Positions 1 through 8,203 of a stretch of DNA of 64,000 nucleotides are shown piece by piece. Within the stretch, counting starts at the first letter, position 1. Each line of letters opens with the position of its first letter. The position numbers and the translations under genes were made by a program. This DNA is from Roseateles oligotrophus (GTDB lineage: Bacteria; Pseudomonadota; Gammaproteobacteria; Burkholderiales; Burkholderiaceae_C). The stretch spans positions 1-64,000 of the forward strand of contig NZ_JAJIRN010000013.1 in assembly GCF_025717515.1 (NCBI RefSeq). The letters run 5' to 3'. Below the pieces are notes generated by a model that had not been told where the DNA came from, ran no database searches, and saw only the letters and a list, made by a program, of their open reading frames with translations.

Positions 1-1431
1 CTCGGCGCCCTCAGCACGGCCAATGTCCAGGCCCTGACCTCGGCTGAGGTAGGGGCATTGAGCTCCGCGCAAGTGGCGGGTCTGAACACGGCACAGATGG
101 CGGCTATAGAAACCGGCGACCTGGCGACGCTGTCGACCTCCGCACTGGGCGGTTTGAACTCTGGCCAGTTCGCTGCACTGAACTCGGAGCAGATTGGTGC
201 GCTGACCAGCGTCCAGTTTGCTGTGCTGAACAGTACACAGATTGTCGGTATCGATACGGCCGACTTCGGTGGGATCGGGACGGAGGATTTCCGCGCACTG
301 GGCCTAGCGACTTTGAAGGCCCTGACCAGCGATCAGATCCATGCGATGAGCGCCAGCCAGGTAGGTTCTTTGAGTACCCAACAGTTCAGCGCATTGACCA
401 CCGTTCAAATTAAAGGACTGGAGACCAATGACATCGCGATACTCAGCACTGGCCAGGTCGCGGCGATGACTTCTGCCCAGTTGGGTGCACTGTCGACCGC
501 GAATTTTGTTAATCTGAATTCGGCGGACATCACCGCCCTCACGACTTTACAGATCGCAGGCCTGACCACGGACCAGCTGACCGCGTTCACCTCCGAACAG
601 ATTGCTGGTTTTGAGGTGGCCGATATAGCAAAGCTGAACATGACTCAGTCCAATGCCTTGGTTCTCAATACCGCAGCCATGGGGGCAATGACCGGCGCGC
701 AACTTGACGCGCTGTTCCTGACGACACCGATCATGTTGGACTTGAACGGCAATGGCATCCAGACCTTGTCAGCGGCCGAAGGTGTCAATTTCGACCTTAA
801 CGCCACGGGCATTGCTCACAAGTATGGATGGGCAACCGGCGGAGATGGCTTGCTGGCGATGGACCGCAATGGCGACGGTGTGATCAATAGCGGAGCCGAG
901 TTGTTCGGATCTGGTACGCAACTAGGTCTGGGCAAGCACGCGGCGAATGGCTATTTGGCGATGGCTGCCGAAGACAGCAACCACGATGGAAAACTCGACG
1001 CGCATGATGTGAATTTTGGCAAGCTCAGGGTTTGGGTTGACGCCAACCACGACGGTAAGACAGACGGTGGCGAGCTGAAGACGCTGGCGGAACTTGGAGT
1101 GACGGAGCTGGATCTGCAAGCCAAGTCGAGTACGGCAATTGACAACGGCAACCTGATTGGCTTGGTCTCTGGCTACAAGACCAGTGACGGGGCAACGCAT
1201 CAAATGGCCGACGTTTGGTTCGCCAAGGATGTAGAGCCAAACAACCCGGACCAGGCGCAAGCCGCGGTCAGCGTCACCGATGTCTTGGCGGTGCCGAGCA
1301 CCAACCTAATGGTTGAAGCTGCTGAGGCGACAGCAAAACCAGTCGAAGAGACGGGTCAGCATCACCAGGCGCTTATCGACCTACGCCTGCTTGAGGATGA
1401 AGAATTCAAGCGCAACGGCCCGCTGATTTGA
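1..1431 (+). CDS. RTX-like secreted protein, C-terminal part (5' end outside window)
   Basis: The frame is open from base 1, so this is the last 476 residues of a larger protein. Residues 4-219 are 27 consecutive octapeptides of the type L-S/T/N-S/T-x-Q/D-I/V/F-x-A/G. From about residue 240 come four Asp/Asn-rich calcium-loop motifs: DLNGNGI, DRNGDGVI, DSNHDGKLD and DANHDGKTD. Such motifs are typical of C-terminal regions of hemolysin-type calcium-binding and giant adhesin proteins. The tail is short and acidic and ends EFKRNGPLI. Inferred role: surface or extracellular protein exported by the type I system encoded at 16955-22025, whose transporter is of the adhesin-exporting type. The Ser/Thr-rich repeats could be glycosylation targets of the neighbouring enzymes. 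A strong terminator follows directly. Exact function is unknown. Confidence 0.8.
   Translation, partial: LGALSTANVQALTSAEVGALSSAQVAGLNTAQMAAIETGDLATLSTSALGGLNSGQFAALNSEQIGALTSVQFAVLNSTQIVGIDTADFGGIGTEDFRALGLATLKALTSDQIHAMSASQVGSLSTQQFSALTTVQIKGLETNDIAILSTGQVAAMTSAQLGALSTANFVNLNSADITALTTLQIAGLTTDQLTAFTSEQIAGFEVADIAKLNMTQSNALVLNTAAMGAMTGAQLDALFLTTPIMLDLNGNGIQTLSAAEGVNFDLNATGIAHKYGWATGGDGLLAMDRNGDGVINSGAELFGSGTQLGLGKHAANGYLAMAAEDSNHDGKLDAHDVNFGKLRVWVDANHDGKTDGGELKTLAELGVTELDLQAKSSTAIDNGNLIGLVSGYKTSDGATHQMADVWFAKDVEPNNPDQAQAAVSVTDVLAVPSTNLMVEAAEATAKPVEETGQHHQALIDLRLLEDEEFKRNGPLI
10..657 (+). repeat. 24-bp coding repeat, 27 units, encoding an octapeptide
   Basis: The reading frame has an unbroken 8-residue period from codon 4 to codon 219, without insertion or deletion. 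Position 1 is Leu/Ile/Met/Phe, positions 2-3 are Ser/Thr/Asn, position 5 is mostly Gln or Asp, position 6 is Ile/Val/Phe/Leu, and position 8 is mostly Ala or Gly. Codons differ between units, so the repeat is old at DNA level and held by protein selection. A decapeptide and one more unit (MTGAQLDA) follow. The array continues upstream of the window. Confidence 0.9.
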
Positions 1432-1482
1432 GAATCATGCAACCGCGGCTCAAGAAACATTGAACCGCGATTTGACAGATTC

Positions 1483-1513
1483 AAAAGAGCCGCCGTCGAG
1501 CGGCTCTTTTTTT
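1483..1513 (+). terminator. Rho-independent terminator of the RTX-like gene
   Basis: There is a perfect 11-bp stem (1483-1493 with 1500-1510), a 6-nt loop, and an uninterrupted T run from 1507 to 1513. It lies 52 bp after the stop codon. Confidence 0.93.
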
Positions 1514-1932
1514 GGGGGGCTGCCAAAAAGACTTCGCCGCGCGCTTTTCATCACCGAATCCGGCGCGCGACCCGCGACTGCGAAGCTCTGCGCACCTTGC
1601 GCGAGTTGGCTGCTGGCCGGAGCGCGCGCCAACCAAGCACTCGCTTGCCACTCGCGTTCTTCCATCGACGAGCCCGCCCAGCTTGGACGGCCATGGCTTT
1701 CACTTCAGCGTTTGCTTCTAGATGGGCGAACCGGTCCGGGCGATGGTCAATGCCATCAAAACAAAGCCCAACGACTACTCGCTGCAGCACGACGCCGCAC
1801 AGCTTCGATACCTGCCGGCCTACAGCTCCGTACTAGGGATCGTTCTGGCGGCGACCTCCATCTTCGAAACCAACCACTAGCCCCGACAAAGGCCGCTATT
1901 CGGCCCATTGACCGCAATGGCCAACTTTTATC
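1514..1932 (+). other. 419-bp gap with a possible gene remnant
   Basis: No convincing gene is present. One plus-strand frame from about 1660 to 1880 reads protein-like (GHGFHFSV, then after an in-frame TAG at 1719-1721, a 52-codon stretch starting ATG at 1722 with AQLRYLPAYSSVLGIVLAAT). This may be the decayed end of an old gene or a very small protein. I cannot assign a family. The promoter of the 1933 gene should lie here, but I see no clear -35/-10 pair. Confidence 0.35.
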
Positions 1933-3390
1933 ATGAAACACATGATGCCTACACCGCTACAGAGCCAGCCTATTGCCGATGCCGAGTCAATGCCACTATT
2001 GCGGGGGACGGAACTGGCGTTCGCCCTGGCTGGGCAGGGTAAGCTGCCCATTGTCGACCTGATCAATGCCGCCGTGCGCTTGACCGACGCTGACCATCCG
2101 GATATCTCCATCTCGCTGTACCGGGGCTGGCTATCGGCCACCGACTCGCCGCTGGCCTATGTGATCAATTTCAACCTCGGCGTACTGCTAGCCAACGGGC
2201 AGCGCGACGTGGAAGCAGAGGCGGCCTACCGCGCCGCCATCGGGCAGAAGAGGGACTTCATCGAAGGCCACATGAACTTGGGCACTCTTCTTATGCGTAA
2301 CAAGCGCGAAGAAGAGGCGCTGGCCATATGGCGCGCTGTGCTCACTCTCGTCGACATGCAAGCGCCGGCTGACCAGGTTTTCTATGTGCAGGCACTGAAC
2401 AATCTGGGACGGCTATTGGAAATCCGCAAGGACTATCCGGAAGCGCAAGCCAAGCTGACCCTGAGCCTGAAGCAAAACCCCGAGCAACCGAATGTGATGT
2501 CGGAATTGGCGCACCTGCGTCAGATGCAGGGCAAGTGGCCGGTGGACAGCGCAGCCAACAGTATCAAAGCCGCGGGCGACCTGGAGGGCCTGCACCGCCA
2601 AGCGGTAGGCGCTCTGCCAAGTCCGCTGGGCATGGCCAAGCCCGACCTGTCCTACATCGAGGCGCCGTACGGCAAGCCGAATCTGGACCGGAAACAGGAC
2701 CCGAACGGCCGCCGGTACGTGTTGGTGGCGCCGCCGTTCCAGCACAATTCGGCCGGCATTCGCGTGATGTACGACCTGCAGAAGTGGCTGGTGCGCGCGG
2801 GCTTGGACGCGATCGTCTGCACCTGGTTCAACGGCTACCCGGTGGAACAGTTTGAAGACGACATCGTCATCTACCCGGAAGTTGCACCCGGCAACCTGCT
2901 AAAAGCCAAGCGGGTCATCCGCTTTATTCTCAATGTGCCGGGCAAGCTAGGTTACGGCGAGAAGACCTACGACCCGGGCGAAATCCTGGTCGCTTACAAC
3001 AAGGAACTGGCGTCCTACGCGCACGGCCGCATGCTGCAAGTGCCGTCGATCGAGCCCTTCTTCAATGACGAAGGCACGGTCAAGAAGGTCGATTCGGTCT
3101 TCGTCGGCAAGGGCCAGGACCTAGGCCTGCATCCACCGGGCTGCATTGCGATCACCAAGGCCTACCCGCCATCACGGCGCGAAGTGGCGCAGTTGCTGCG
3201 TTCGACCAGGACGCTGTACATGTACGACGATTTCAGCATGATCGCGCACGAGGCGGAGCTATGCGGCTGCGACGTCAAACTGATCCGCAAGGACGGCGCG
3301 ATCGTTGAATACCCGGACCATTCGTACCCGACGATCGACGAATTCAAGGTCCAGTTGCACGACTTCATTGAAATGACCAAAGCGCTGTAA
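1933..3390 (+). CDS. TPR-domain glycosyltransferase (GT-B-like)
   Basis: This 485-residue protein has two parts. Residues about 75-205 are TPR repeats (NFNLGVLLANGQ, ALNNLGRLLEIRKDY), ending LRQMQGKWPV. Residues about 255-485 resemble one GT-B glycosyltransferase lobe: it opens with YVLVAPPFQHNSAGI and near the end has YDDFSMIAHEAELCGC, a variant of the retaining-GT acceptor motif. The TPR part aligns over its whole length with the N-terminus of the GT41 enzyme at 22083-23966, including the closing W-P-V. The catalytic part is different. ATG codons at 1933, 1942 and 1945 are all possible and none has a strong ribosome site. It heads a plus-strand run with the methyltransferase and GT2 genes. 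Likely role: sugar transfer in surface glycoconjugate or protein glycosylation. The substrate is unknown. Confidence 0.75.
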   Translation: MKHMMPTPLQSQPIADAESMPLLRGTELAFALAGQGKLPIVDLINAAVRLTDADHPDISISLYRGWLSATDSPLAYVINFNLGVLLANGQRDVEAEAAYRAAIGQKRDFIEGHMNLGTLLMRNKREEEALAIWRAVLTLVDMQAPADQVFYVQALNNLGRLLEIRKDYPEAQAKLTLSLKQNPEQPNVMSELAHLRQMQGKWPVDSAANSIKAAGDLEGLHRQAVGALPSPLGMAKPDLSYIEAPYGKPNLDRKQDPNGRRYVLVAPPFQHNSAGIRVMYDLQKWLVRAGLDAIVCTWFNGYPVEQFEDDIVIYPEVAPGNLLKAKRVIRFILNVPGKLGYGEKTYDPGEILVAYNKELASYAHGRMLQVPSIEPFFNDEGTVKKVDSVFVGKGQDLGLHPPGCIAITKAYPPSRREVAQLLRSTRTLYMYDDFSMIAHEAELCGCDVKLIRKDGAIVEYPDHSYPTIDEFKVQLHDFIEMTKAL

Positions 3391-3417
3391 TCCACTAACC
3401 GAGAAAAGAGATCCGCC

Positions 3418-4053
3418 ATGCAACTTAACGACCTGTCGGTCCAGTTCAAGAAATTCCACCTTGGCTGCGGCACCATATTCATCAAGGACTATCTGAACAT
3501 CGGCTGGTGGACAAACCTAGGCAAGGACACGCTGTACGAGGCACCTAACGGCGTGGCGGGCGCTGTGCTGTACAACCACGACCTGGTTGAAGGCATTCCT
3601 GCCGCCGACAACAGCCTCGACGTGGTCTATCACTCGCATTTGCTGGAGCACCTGACCAACACCGAAGGCATTGACTTCATAGCCGCTTGCTACCGCGTGC
3701 TGAAACCGGGTGGCATCTTGCGAGTGTTGGTGCCGGACCTGGGCCTGTGGTGCGAGAACTACGTCGCCGACAACAAGTTCTTCTTCGATGAATACCGCCG
3801 CGTTGGGCTCAAAGACGACAAGGTGCTGTACCCGACCAAGGGCGCGATCTTCATGGGCATGCTGCACAACCATGGCCACAAAATGGGCTATGACTTCGAT
3901 ACCCTGTCTGCCCTGCTGACGCGCACAGGCTTCGAACGCATCCGCCGCACCATGGTGCAGGACAGCGACCTTGAAGACATCGCCATCGTCGAACCCTATT
4001 TCCCTCTGAAAGCCCTCGAGTCGCTCTGCGTCGAATGCTATAAGCCTGCCTGA
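3418..4053 (+). CDS. Class I SAM-dependent methyltransferase
   Basis: This 211-residue protein fits the Methyltransf_11 type. It starts close to the SAM-binding glycine motif (FHLGCGTIFIKDYLNIG). An acidic strand-2 equivalent follows, then the HSHLLEHL motif after the fourth strand, and LKPGGILRVLVPDL, which is diagnostic for this fold. A purine-rich stretch (gagaaaagag) precedes the ATG. It is 27 bp downstream of the TPR-glycosyltransferase and 27 bp upstream of the GT2 gene, so one transcript is likely. Such enzymes in glycan clusters often methylate sugars or nucleotide-sugar intermediates. The acceptor here cannot be read from the sequence. Confidence 0.85.
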   Translation: MQLNDLSVQFKKFHLGCGTIFIKDYLNIGWWTNLGKDTLYEAPNGVAGAVLYNHDLVEGIPAADNSLDVVYHSHLLEHLTNTEGIDFIAACYRVLKPGGILRVLVPDLGLWCENYVADNKFFFDEYRRVGLKDDKVLYPTKGAIFMGMLHNHGHKMGYDFDTLSALLTRTGFERIRRTMVQDSDLEDIAIVEPYFPLKALESLCVECYKPA

Positions 4054-4080
4054 ATCAATCTAGTCACGACAAGGACTGCG

Positions 4081-4800
4081 ATGCAACCGAAGCTCTCGAT
4101 CATCAGCCATTACTACAACCACCCGGAGATGGTGCAGAACCAGATCGCCTACTGGGAAGCGCTGCCCGACAGTTTCCTGTCGCAGGTTGAGTTCATCTTG
4201 GTCGACGACTGCTCGGAAAGAACCCCGGCGATCCGTCCGACCAAGCTCAATCTCAAGGTCTACCGCGTGATTACCGACCTGCCATGGAACCAGGCCGGCG
4301 CACGCAACCTAGGGGCGTTCAACGCCAGCGGCGAGTGGGCGCTGTACTTCGACATCGACCAGCGCTTCTACGCAGAACCGATGGCGGCCGTGATCGCCAA
4401 CCTCGATCGACTCGACAAGATGGGCATGTATTACCTGAAGATCAAGGAACTGATCGACATCACCGTTAACAAGCCGCTCGACTTCCATCCGAACTCCTTC
4501 CTGGTCAACCTGGCCATGTTCAAGCAGCACGCGATGTACGACGAGGACTTCGTCGGCCACTACGGCTACGAGGATCTATACATGCCCAAGGTGTGGGAAA
4601 AGCACGGCGGCAAGCGCGCACTACTCAACGACGCGGTCTTCTTTGAGGACATGGGCTTCGGCACCACCAACCTGAATCGCGATCTGTCGCGCAACCTCGC
4701 GCTCGCGCAAAAGAAAATGGCCGAGGGCTACCAGCGCCCGGTTGGCATTTTGCGTTTCGAGTGGGAACAAATCGACATCTCAAACGGCTACGGCCTGTAA
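4081..4800 (+). CDS. Glycosyltransferase family 2 protein
   Basis: This 239-residue GT-A enzyme has the N-terminal fold (KLSIISHYYNHPEMV), the first Asp motif FILVDDCSE, the donor-side segment PWNQAGARNLGAFNASGEW, and a DXD-like FDIDQR. A later ED pair (YGYEDLYMP) fits the catalytic base position. No membrane segments are seen, so it is cytoplasmic or peripheral. It is the third gene of the 1933-4800 run. Its last bases overlap the truncated end of a minus-strand glycosyltransferase pseudogene. This suggests that a recombination event placed the junction here. Confidence 0.87.
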   Translation: MQPKLSIISHYYNHPEMVQNQIAYWEALPDSFLSQVEFILVDDCSERTPAIRPTKLNLKVYRVITDLPWNQAGARNLGAFNASGEWALYFDIDQRFYAEPMAAVIANLDRLDKMGMYYLKIKELIDITVNKPLDFHPNSFLVNLAMFKQHAMYDEDFVGHYGYEDLYMPKVWEKHGGKRALLNDAVFFEDMGFGTTNLNRDLSRNLALAQKKMAEGYQRPVGILRFEWEQIDISNGYGL

Positions 4801-5039
4801 AGCGGACCGACTCCCGGCAACTTGTGTTGACTGATGCGCGGAACCCGCTCCATAAAAGTCTCCAGCACATCGCGGCTCGCGCTGCTGTGCCAGTTGTCGC
4901 TGATCACGATCTCGAATTTGCGATAGGTTTGCACCAGCACGCTGTTGAGCGCCAGCTCCAGGAAATGTGGCCGATCATGGGTCAGAATCACAATGCTGAC
5001 CTACGGCGTCGTGGCGTCAACTGTCTGGGTTTGAGTCAT
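4788..5039 (-). pseudogene. Truncated family 2 glycosyltransferase with an early amber codon
   Basis: Read from ATG at 5039, the frame gives MTQTQTVDATTP, then TAG at 5001-5003, then continues in frame with VSIVILTHDRPHFLELALNS and VLVQTYRKFEIVISDN, the classic start of a GT2 domain. About 65 residues later it ends at a stop inside the 3' end of the plus-strand GT2 gene. The DXD region and the C-terminal two thirds are missing. A GGAAAG ribosome site is kept before the ATG, so decay looks recent. The amber codon is one base from a sense codon. The gene is dead because of truncation, whatever happens at the amber codon. Confidence 0.85.
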
Positions 5040-5303
5040 AAATGATTCTTTCCGATGAGCGTGCATCGTGCATGCGTGACCGAGTAGCAACGTTCTAGCC
5101 GCCATGCAATCCCCGAATCAGCGGGGCAGATTCCCTCCAAATAGGTCCTTGCGGCCGGTTGCGGGAGGGCTTCTCGCGCACGCTGCAAAGAAGGGCAACT
5201 TACCCACCGGTACAAGGGCGTTCTACAGGGCGGCAACCCGACTAGCATTCAAGCCACACAGCGGCTTTGGCACGCCTTTCAACGAATCCATCGGGAGTAC
5301 TTC
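5040..5303. other. Gap upstream of the CDP-sugar operon
   Basis: These 264 bp separate the pseudogene start from the first gene of the operon. A short tandem GTGCATC-type repeat lies at about 5061-5075. The promoter of the nine-gene operon must lie in or before this stretch, but I cannot point to a convincing -35/-10 pair. Open frames crossing it have no family resemblance. Confidence 0.4.
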
Positions 5304-6302
5304 GTGCCTGCAGAGCATATTGTTCACTTGTCCAACCAGAAGAGCTTTGTCGCGGTGCCGGGAACCAGTTTGCTCGATGCTGCGGCTCTGGCCGGACTGA
5401 TGCTGGAGCACAGTTGCCGCAGCGGACGCTGCGGCAACTGCAAGGCCCAGCTCATCAGCGGCCAGGTACAAAGCCTGCAACCCGATCTGGCTCTAAGCCC
5501 GGCGCAACAGGCGGATGGCTGGGTGCTGACCTGCGCCGTTGAAGCCTGCTCCAATGTGCAGTTGGCGCTCAACGATCTCGGCGGCGAGCTCAAATTGATG
5601 AAGTTGCCGGCCCGCCTGGACGCCCTGGACCGCCCCGCTGCGGATGTGCTGCGCCTGAGTTTGCGTCTGCCCCCCAACTCGGGCTTCAAGTATCTGGCCG
5701 GTCAGCATATTGAGTTACTCGGTGCCGACGGCATCAGGCGCAGCTATTCGTTGGCCAGCGCGCCGCAAGCGGACGGCAAGCTGGAACTGCATATTCGCCG
5801 GGTCGATGGCGGCGCGATGAGTGAATACTGGTTCATGGCCGCAAAGGTCAATGACTTGCTGCGTTTCGAAGGCCCCCGCGGCAGTTTCTTTCTGCGCGAT
5901 GTGACGGGCCTGGATCTGGTTTTTCTGGCCACCGGCACCGGCATTGCGCCGATCAAGGCGATGCTGGAATCTCTGGCGCTGCGGCCGGCTGACGCGCAGC
6001 CGCGCTCGATTGAACTCTATTGGGGAGGCCGGCGACCCGAAGATTTGTACTGGACCCCGCCCGGCATGGTCGCGGGCGTCATACCGCTGAGCTACATCCC
6101 GGTGCTGTCGCAAGCCGATCCGCATTGGCAGGGCGCGCGTGGTCATGTCCAGCAAGAACTGCTGCGCCGGCATGCCGTACTCAACCATGCCGCGGTGTAT
6201 GCCTGTGGTTCCAGTGCGATGATCCACAACGCGCGCAGCAGTCTGCAACTGGCCGGGCTGCCTGAAAGCAGTTTCTACTCGGACGCTTTTGTCAGCGCTT
6301 GA
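5304..6302 (+). CDS. rfbI: CDP-6-deoxy-hexulose-3-dehydrase reductase (E3)
   Basis: This 332-residue protein has an N-terminal plant-type [2Fe-2S] ferredoxin domain with CRSGRCGNC and a fourth Cys at LTCAVE. It is followed by an FAD-binding reductase domain (RRSYSLASAP) and an NAD-binding domain (FLATGTGIAPIKAMLES, then YACGSSAMI). This architecture is that of AscD/DdhD/RfbI. That enzyme passes electrons from NAD(P)H to the RfbH dehydrase during removal of the C3 hydroxyl from CDP-4-keto-6-deoxyglucose. The start is GTG at 5304, with GGGAG seven bases upstream. The following genes are rfbF, G and H, the same order as in Salmonella. This supports the specific assignment over a generic flavin reductase. 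Confidence 0.9.
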   Translation: MPAEHIVHLSNQKSFVAVPGTSLLDAAALAGLMLEHSCRSGRCGNCKAQLISGQVQSLQPDLALSPAQQADGWVLTCAVEACSNVQLALNDLGGELKLMKLPARLDALDRPAADVLRLSLRLPPNSGFKYLAGQHIELLGADGIRRSYSLASAPQADGKLELHIRRVDGGAMSEYWFMAAKVNDLLRFEGPRGSFFLRDVTGLDLVFLATGTGIAPIKAMLESLALRPADAQPRSIELYWGGRRPEDLYWTPPGMVAGVIPLSYIPVLSQADPHWQGARGHVQQELLRRHAVLNHAAVYACGSSAMIHNARSSLQLAGLPESSFYSDAFVSA

Positions 6303-6349
6303 ATAAGCGAGAATCCGAAAACCATCACGATAACGAATAGACGATCACC

Positions 6350-7123
6350 ATGAAAGCTGTGATATTTGCAGGTGGCCTCGGCACCCGGATCAGCGAAGAA
6401 ACTTCGACGCGGCCGAAACCAATGATTGAAATCGGTGGCAAACCGATTCTTTGGCACATCATGAAAACCTATTCTCACCATGGTGTGAATGAATTCGTGG
6501 TGTGCTGTGGTTACAAGGGTTATGTCATCAAGGAGTACTTTGCCAACTATTTCCTGCATATGTCCGACGTCACTTTTGATATGCAGTTCAACCAGATGCA
6601 GGTCCATCAGCGTCACGCCGAGCCCTGGAAGGTCACCCTGGTGGACACCGGCGAGGACACCATGACCGGAGGACGGCTGAAGTTGGTGGCCGACTACATC
6701 AAGGGTGAAGAACTCTTCTGCTTGACCTATGGAGACGGCGTCAGCGATGTCAATATCACCGAGTTGATCGCCTTCCACAAGGCTCAAAAAGTCATGGCCA
6801 CCTTGACGGCGGCGCTGCCGCCCGGCCGTTTCGGTGCGCTTGATGTCCAGGGCGACAAGGTCGCCAGCTTCATGGAAAAGCCCAGGGGCGATGGCGCCTT
6901 GATCAACGGTGGGTTCTTTGTGCTTTCGCCCCAGGTGCTCGGCTACATTGAGGGCGAGCAAACCATCTGGGAACGCGAGCCGCTGGAGCGGCTGGCCGAG
7001 CAAGGCCAGCTGGCAGCCTATCAACATCATGGTTTCTGGCAGCCGATGGACACCTTGCGCGACAAGACCTTGCTGGAGGATCTGTGGCAAACCGGCAAGG
7101 CGCCCTGGAAGGTTTGGTCGTGA
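6350..7123 (+). CDS. rfbF: Glucose-1-phosphate cytidylyltransferase
   Basis: This 257-residue protein carries the nucleotidyltransferase signature [11 protein letters not shown] followed by [19 protein letters not shown]. Other family landmarks are [22 protein letters not shown] (metal-binding Asp) and [16 protein letters not shown]. It makes CDP-glucose from CTP and glucose 1-phosphate, the first committed step toward CDP-3,6-dideoxyhexoses. Length is normal. It lies 47 bp after rfbI, and its stop overlaps the GTG start of rfbG by four bases, so translation is coupled. Confidence 0.96.
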   Translation: MKAVIFAGGLGTRISEETSTRPKPMIEIGGKPILWHIMKTYSHHGVNEFVVCCGYKGYVIKEYFANYFLHMSDVTFDMQFNQMQVHQRHAEPWKVTLVDTGEDTMTGGRLKLVADYIKGEELFCLTYGDGVSDVNITELIAFHKAQKVMATLTAALPPGRFGALDVQGDKVASFMEKPRGDGALINGGFFVLSPQVLGYIEGEQTIWEREPLERLAEQGQLAAYQHHGFWQPMDTLRDKTLLEDLWQTGKAPWKVWS

Positions 7124-8199
7124 ACACCGAGTTCTGGCGTGGCAGATCGGTTCTGCTGACCGGCCACACCGGCTTCAAGGGCAGTTGGCTGTCGCTCTGG
7201 TTGCAAGCCCTGGGGGCCAAGGTGGTGGGCTTTGCGCTGGCGCCGCCGACCCAACCCAGCCTGTTTGAACTGGCCAAGGTCGGCCAGGGCATGACCAGCA
7301 TCATCGGGGACATCCGCGACCTGGCCGCCCTGCAGGCCGCCTTTGCTGAAGCTCAACCCGAGATCGTCATCCATATGGCGGCCCAGCCGCTGGTGCGCTA
7401 CGGCTACCAGAACCCGGTCGAGACCTATGCGGTCAACGTGATGGGCACCGTGCATCTGCTCGAAGCGGTGCGCGGCTGCGACAGTGTCAAGGCGGTCGTC
7501 AACGTCACCACCGACAAATGCTACGAAAACCGTGAATGGCCCTGGGGCTACCGTGAGAACGAGGCGATGGGCGGCCATGACCCCTACAGCAGCAGCAAGG
7601 GCTGCGCGGAGTTGGTCAGCGGCGCCTACCGCGCGTCATTTTTCAACCCCCTCGCCCACGCCCAGCATGGCGTCGGGCTGGCCACCGCGCGCGCCGGCAA
7701 CGTCATCGGCGGCGGCGATTGGGCAACCGACCGCTTGATCCCAGACATCCTCAAGGCCTTCGAGCAAGGCCGGCAGGTCGAAATTCGCAACCCCCAGGCC
7801 ATCCGTCCCTGGCAGCATGTGCTGGAACCGTTGCGCGGCTATCTGACGCTGGCCGAAGCGCTCCATGCACAGGGAGCGGATCTTGCCGAGGCCTGGAATT
7901 TCGGGCCGCTCGACGAGGACGCCCGGCCGGTCGGCTGGATCGTTGAACGGATGGCCGCGCTATGGGGCTGTGATGCTCGCTGGCAGGTCGATACGGGAGC
8001 ACATCCGCATGAAGCCCATTACCTCAAACTCGATATCTCCAAGGCCCGCAGTCGCCTCGACTGGCAACCGAGTTTGCGCCTGGAGTCGGCGCTGCAGTTG
8101 ATCGTCGATTGGTCCAAACAAAGGCTGGCCGGCTCCGACATGCGGGCGCTGACCCTGGCCCAGATCCAGGCCTATCAAGCATTGACAACGATTGATTGA
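7120..8199 (+). CDS. rfbG: CDP-glucose 4,6-dehydratase
   Basis: This is an extended short-chain dehydrogenase of 359 residues. It has [17 protein letters not shown] at the NAD-binding N-terminus, [11 protein letters not shown], and the active-site YSSSKGCAE equivalent. The substrate-binding end has [10 protein letters not shown] and RPWQHVLEP. These are specific for CDP-glucose 4,6-dehydratase. It yields CDP-4-keto-6-deoxyglucose. I chose GTG at 7120, which overlaps the rfbF stop (GTGA) and follows GGAAGG. The frame is open 12 codons further upstream, but that part lies inside rfbF. Confidence 0.95.
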   Translation: MNTEFWRGRSVLLTGHTGFKGSWLSLWLQALGAKVVGFALAPPTQPSLFELAKVGQGMTSIIGDIRDLAALQAAFAEAQPEIVIHMAAQPLVRYGYQNPVETYAVNVMGTVHLLEAVRGCDSVKAVVNVTTDKCYENREWPWGYRENEAMGGHDPYSSSKGCAELVSGAYRASFFNPLAHAQHGVGLATARAGNVIGGGDWATDRLIPDILKAFEQGRQVEIRNPQAIRPWQHVLEPLRGYLTLAEALHAQGADLAEAWNFGPLDEDARPVGWIVERMAALWGCDARWQVDTGAHPHEAHYLKLDISKARSRLDWQPSLRLESALQLIVDWSKQRLAGSDMRALTLAQIQAYQALTTID

Positions 8200-8203
8200 A
8201 TTT

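Noticed and set aside
5104-5400. 98-codon open frame before the CDP-sugar operon
   Set aside because: Arg/Pro-rich with no motif, and it runs into the ferredoxin-domain gene in another frame.
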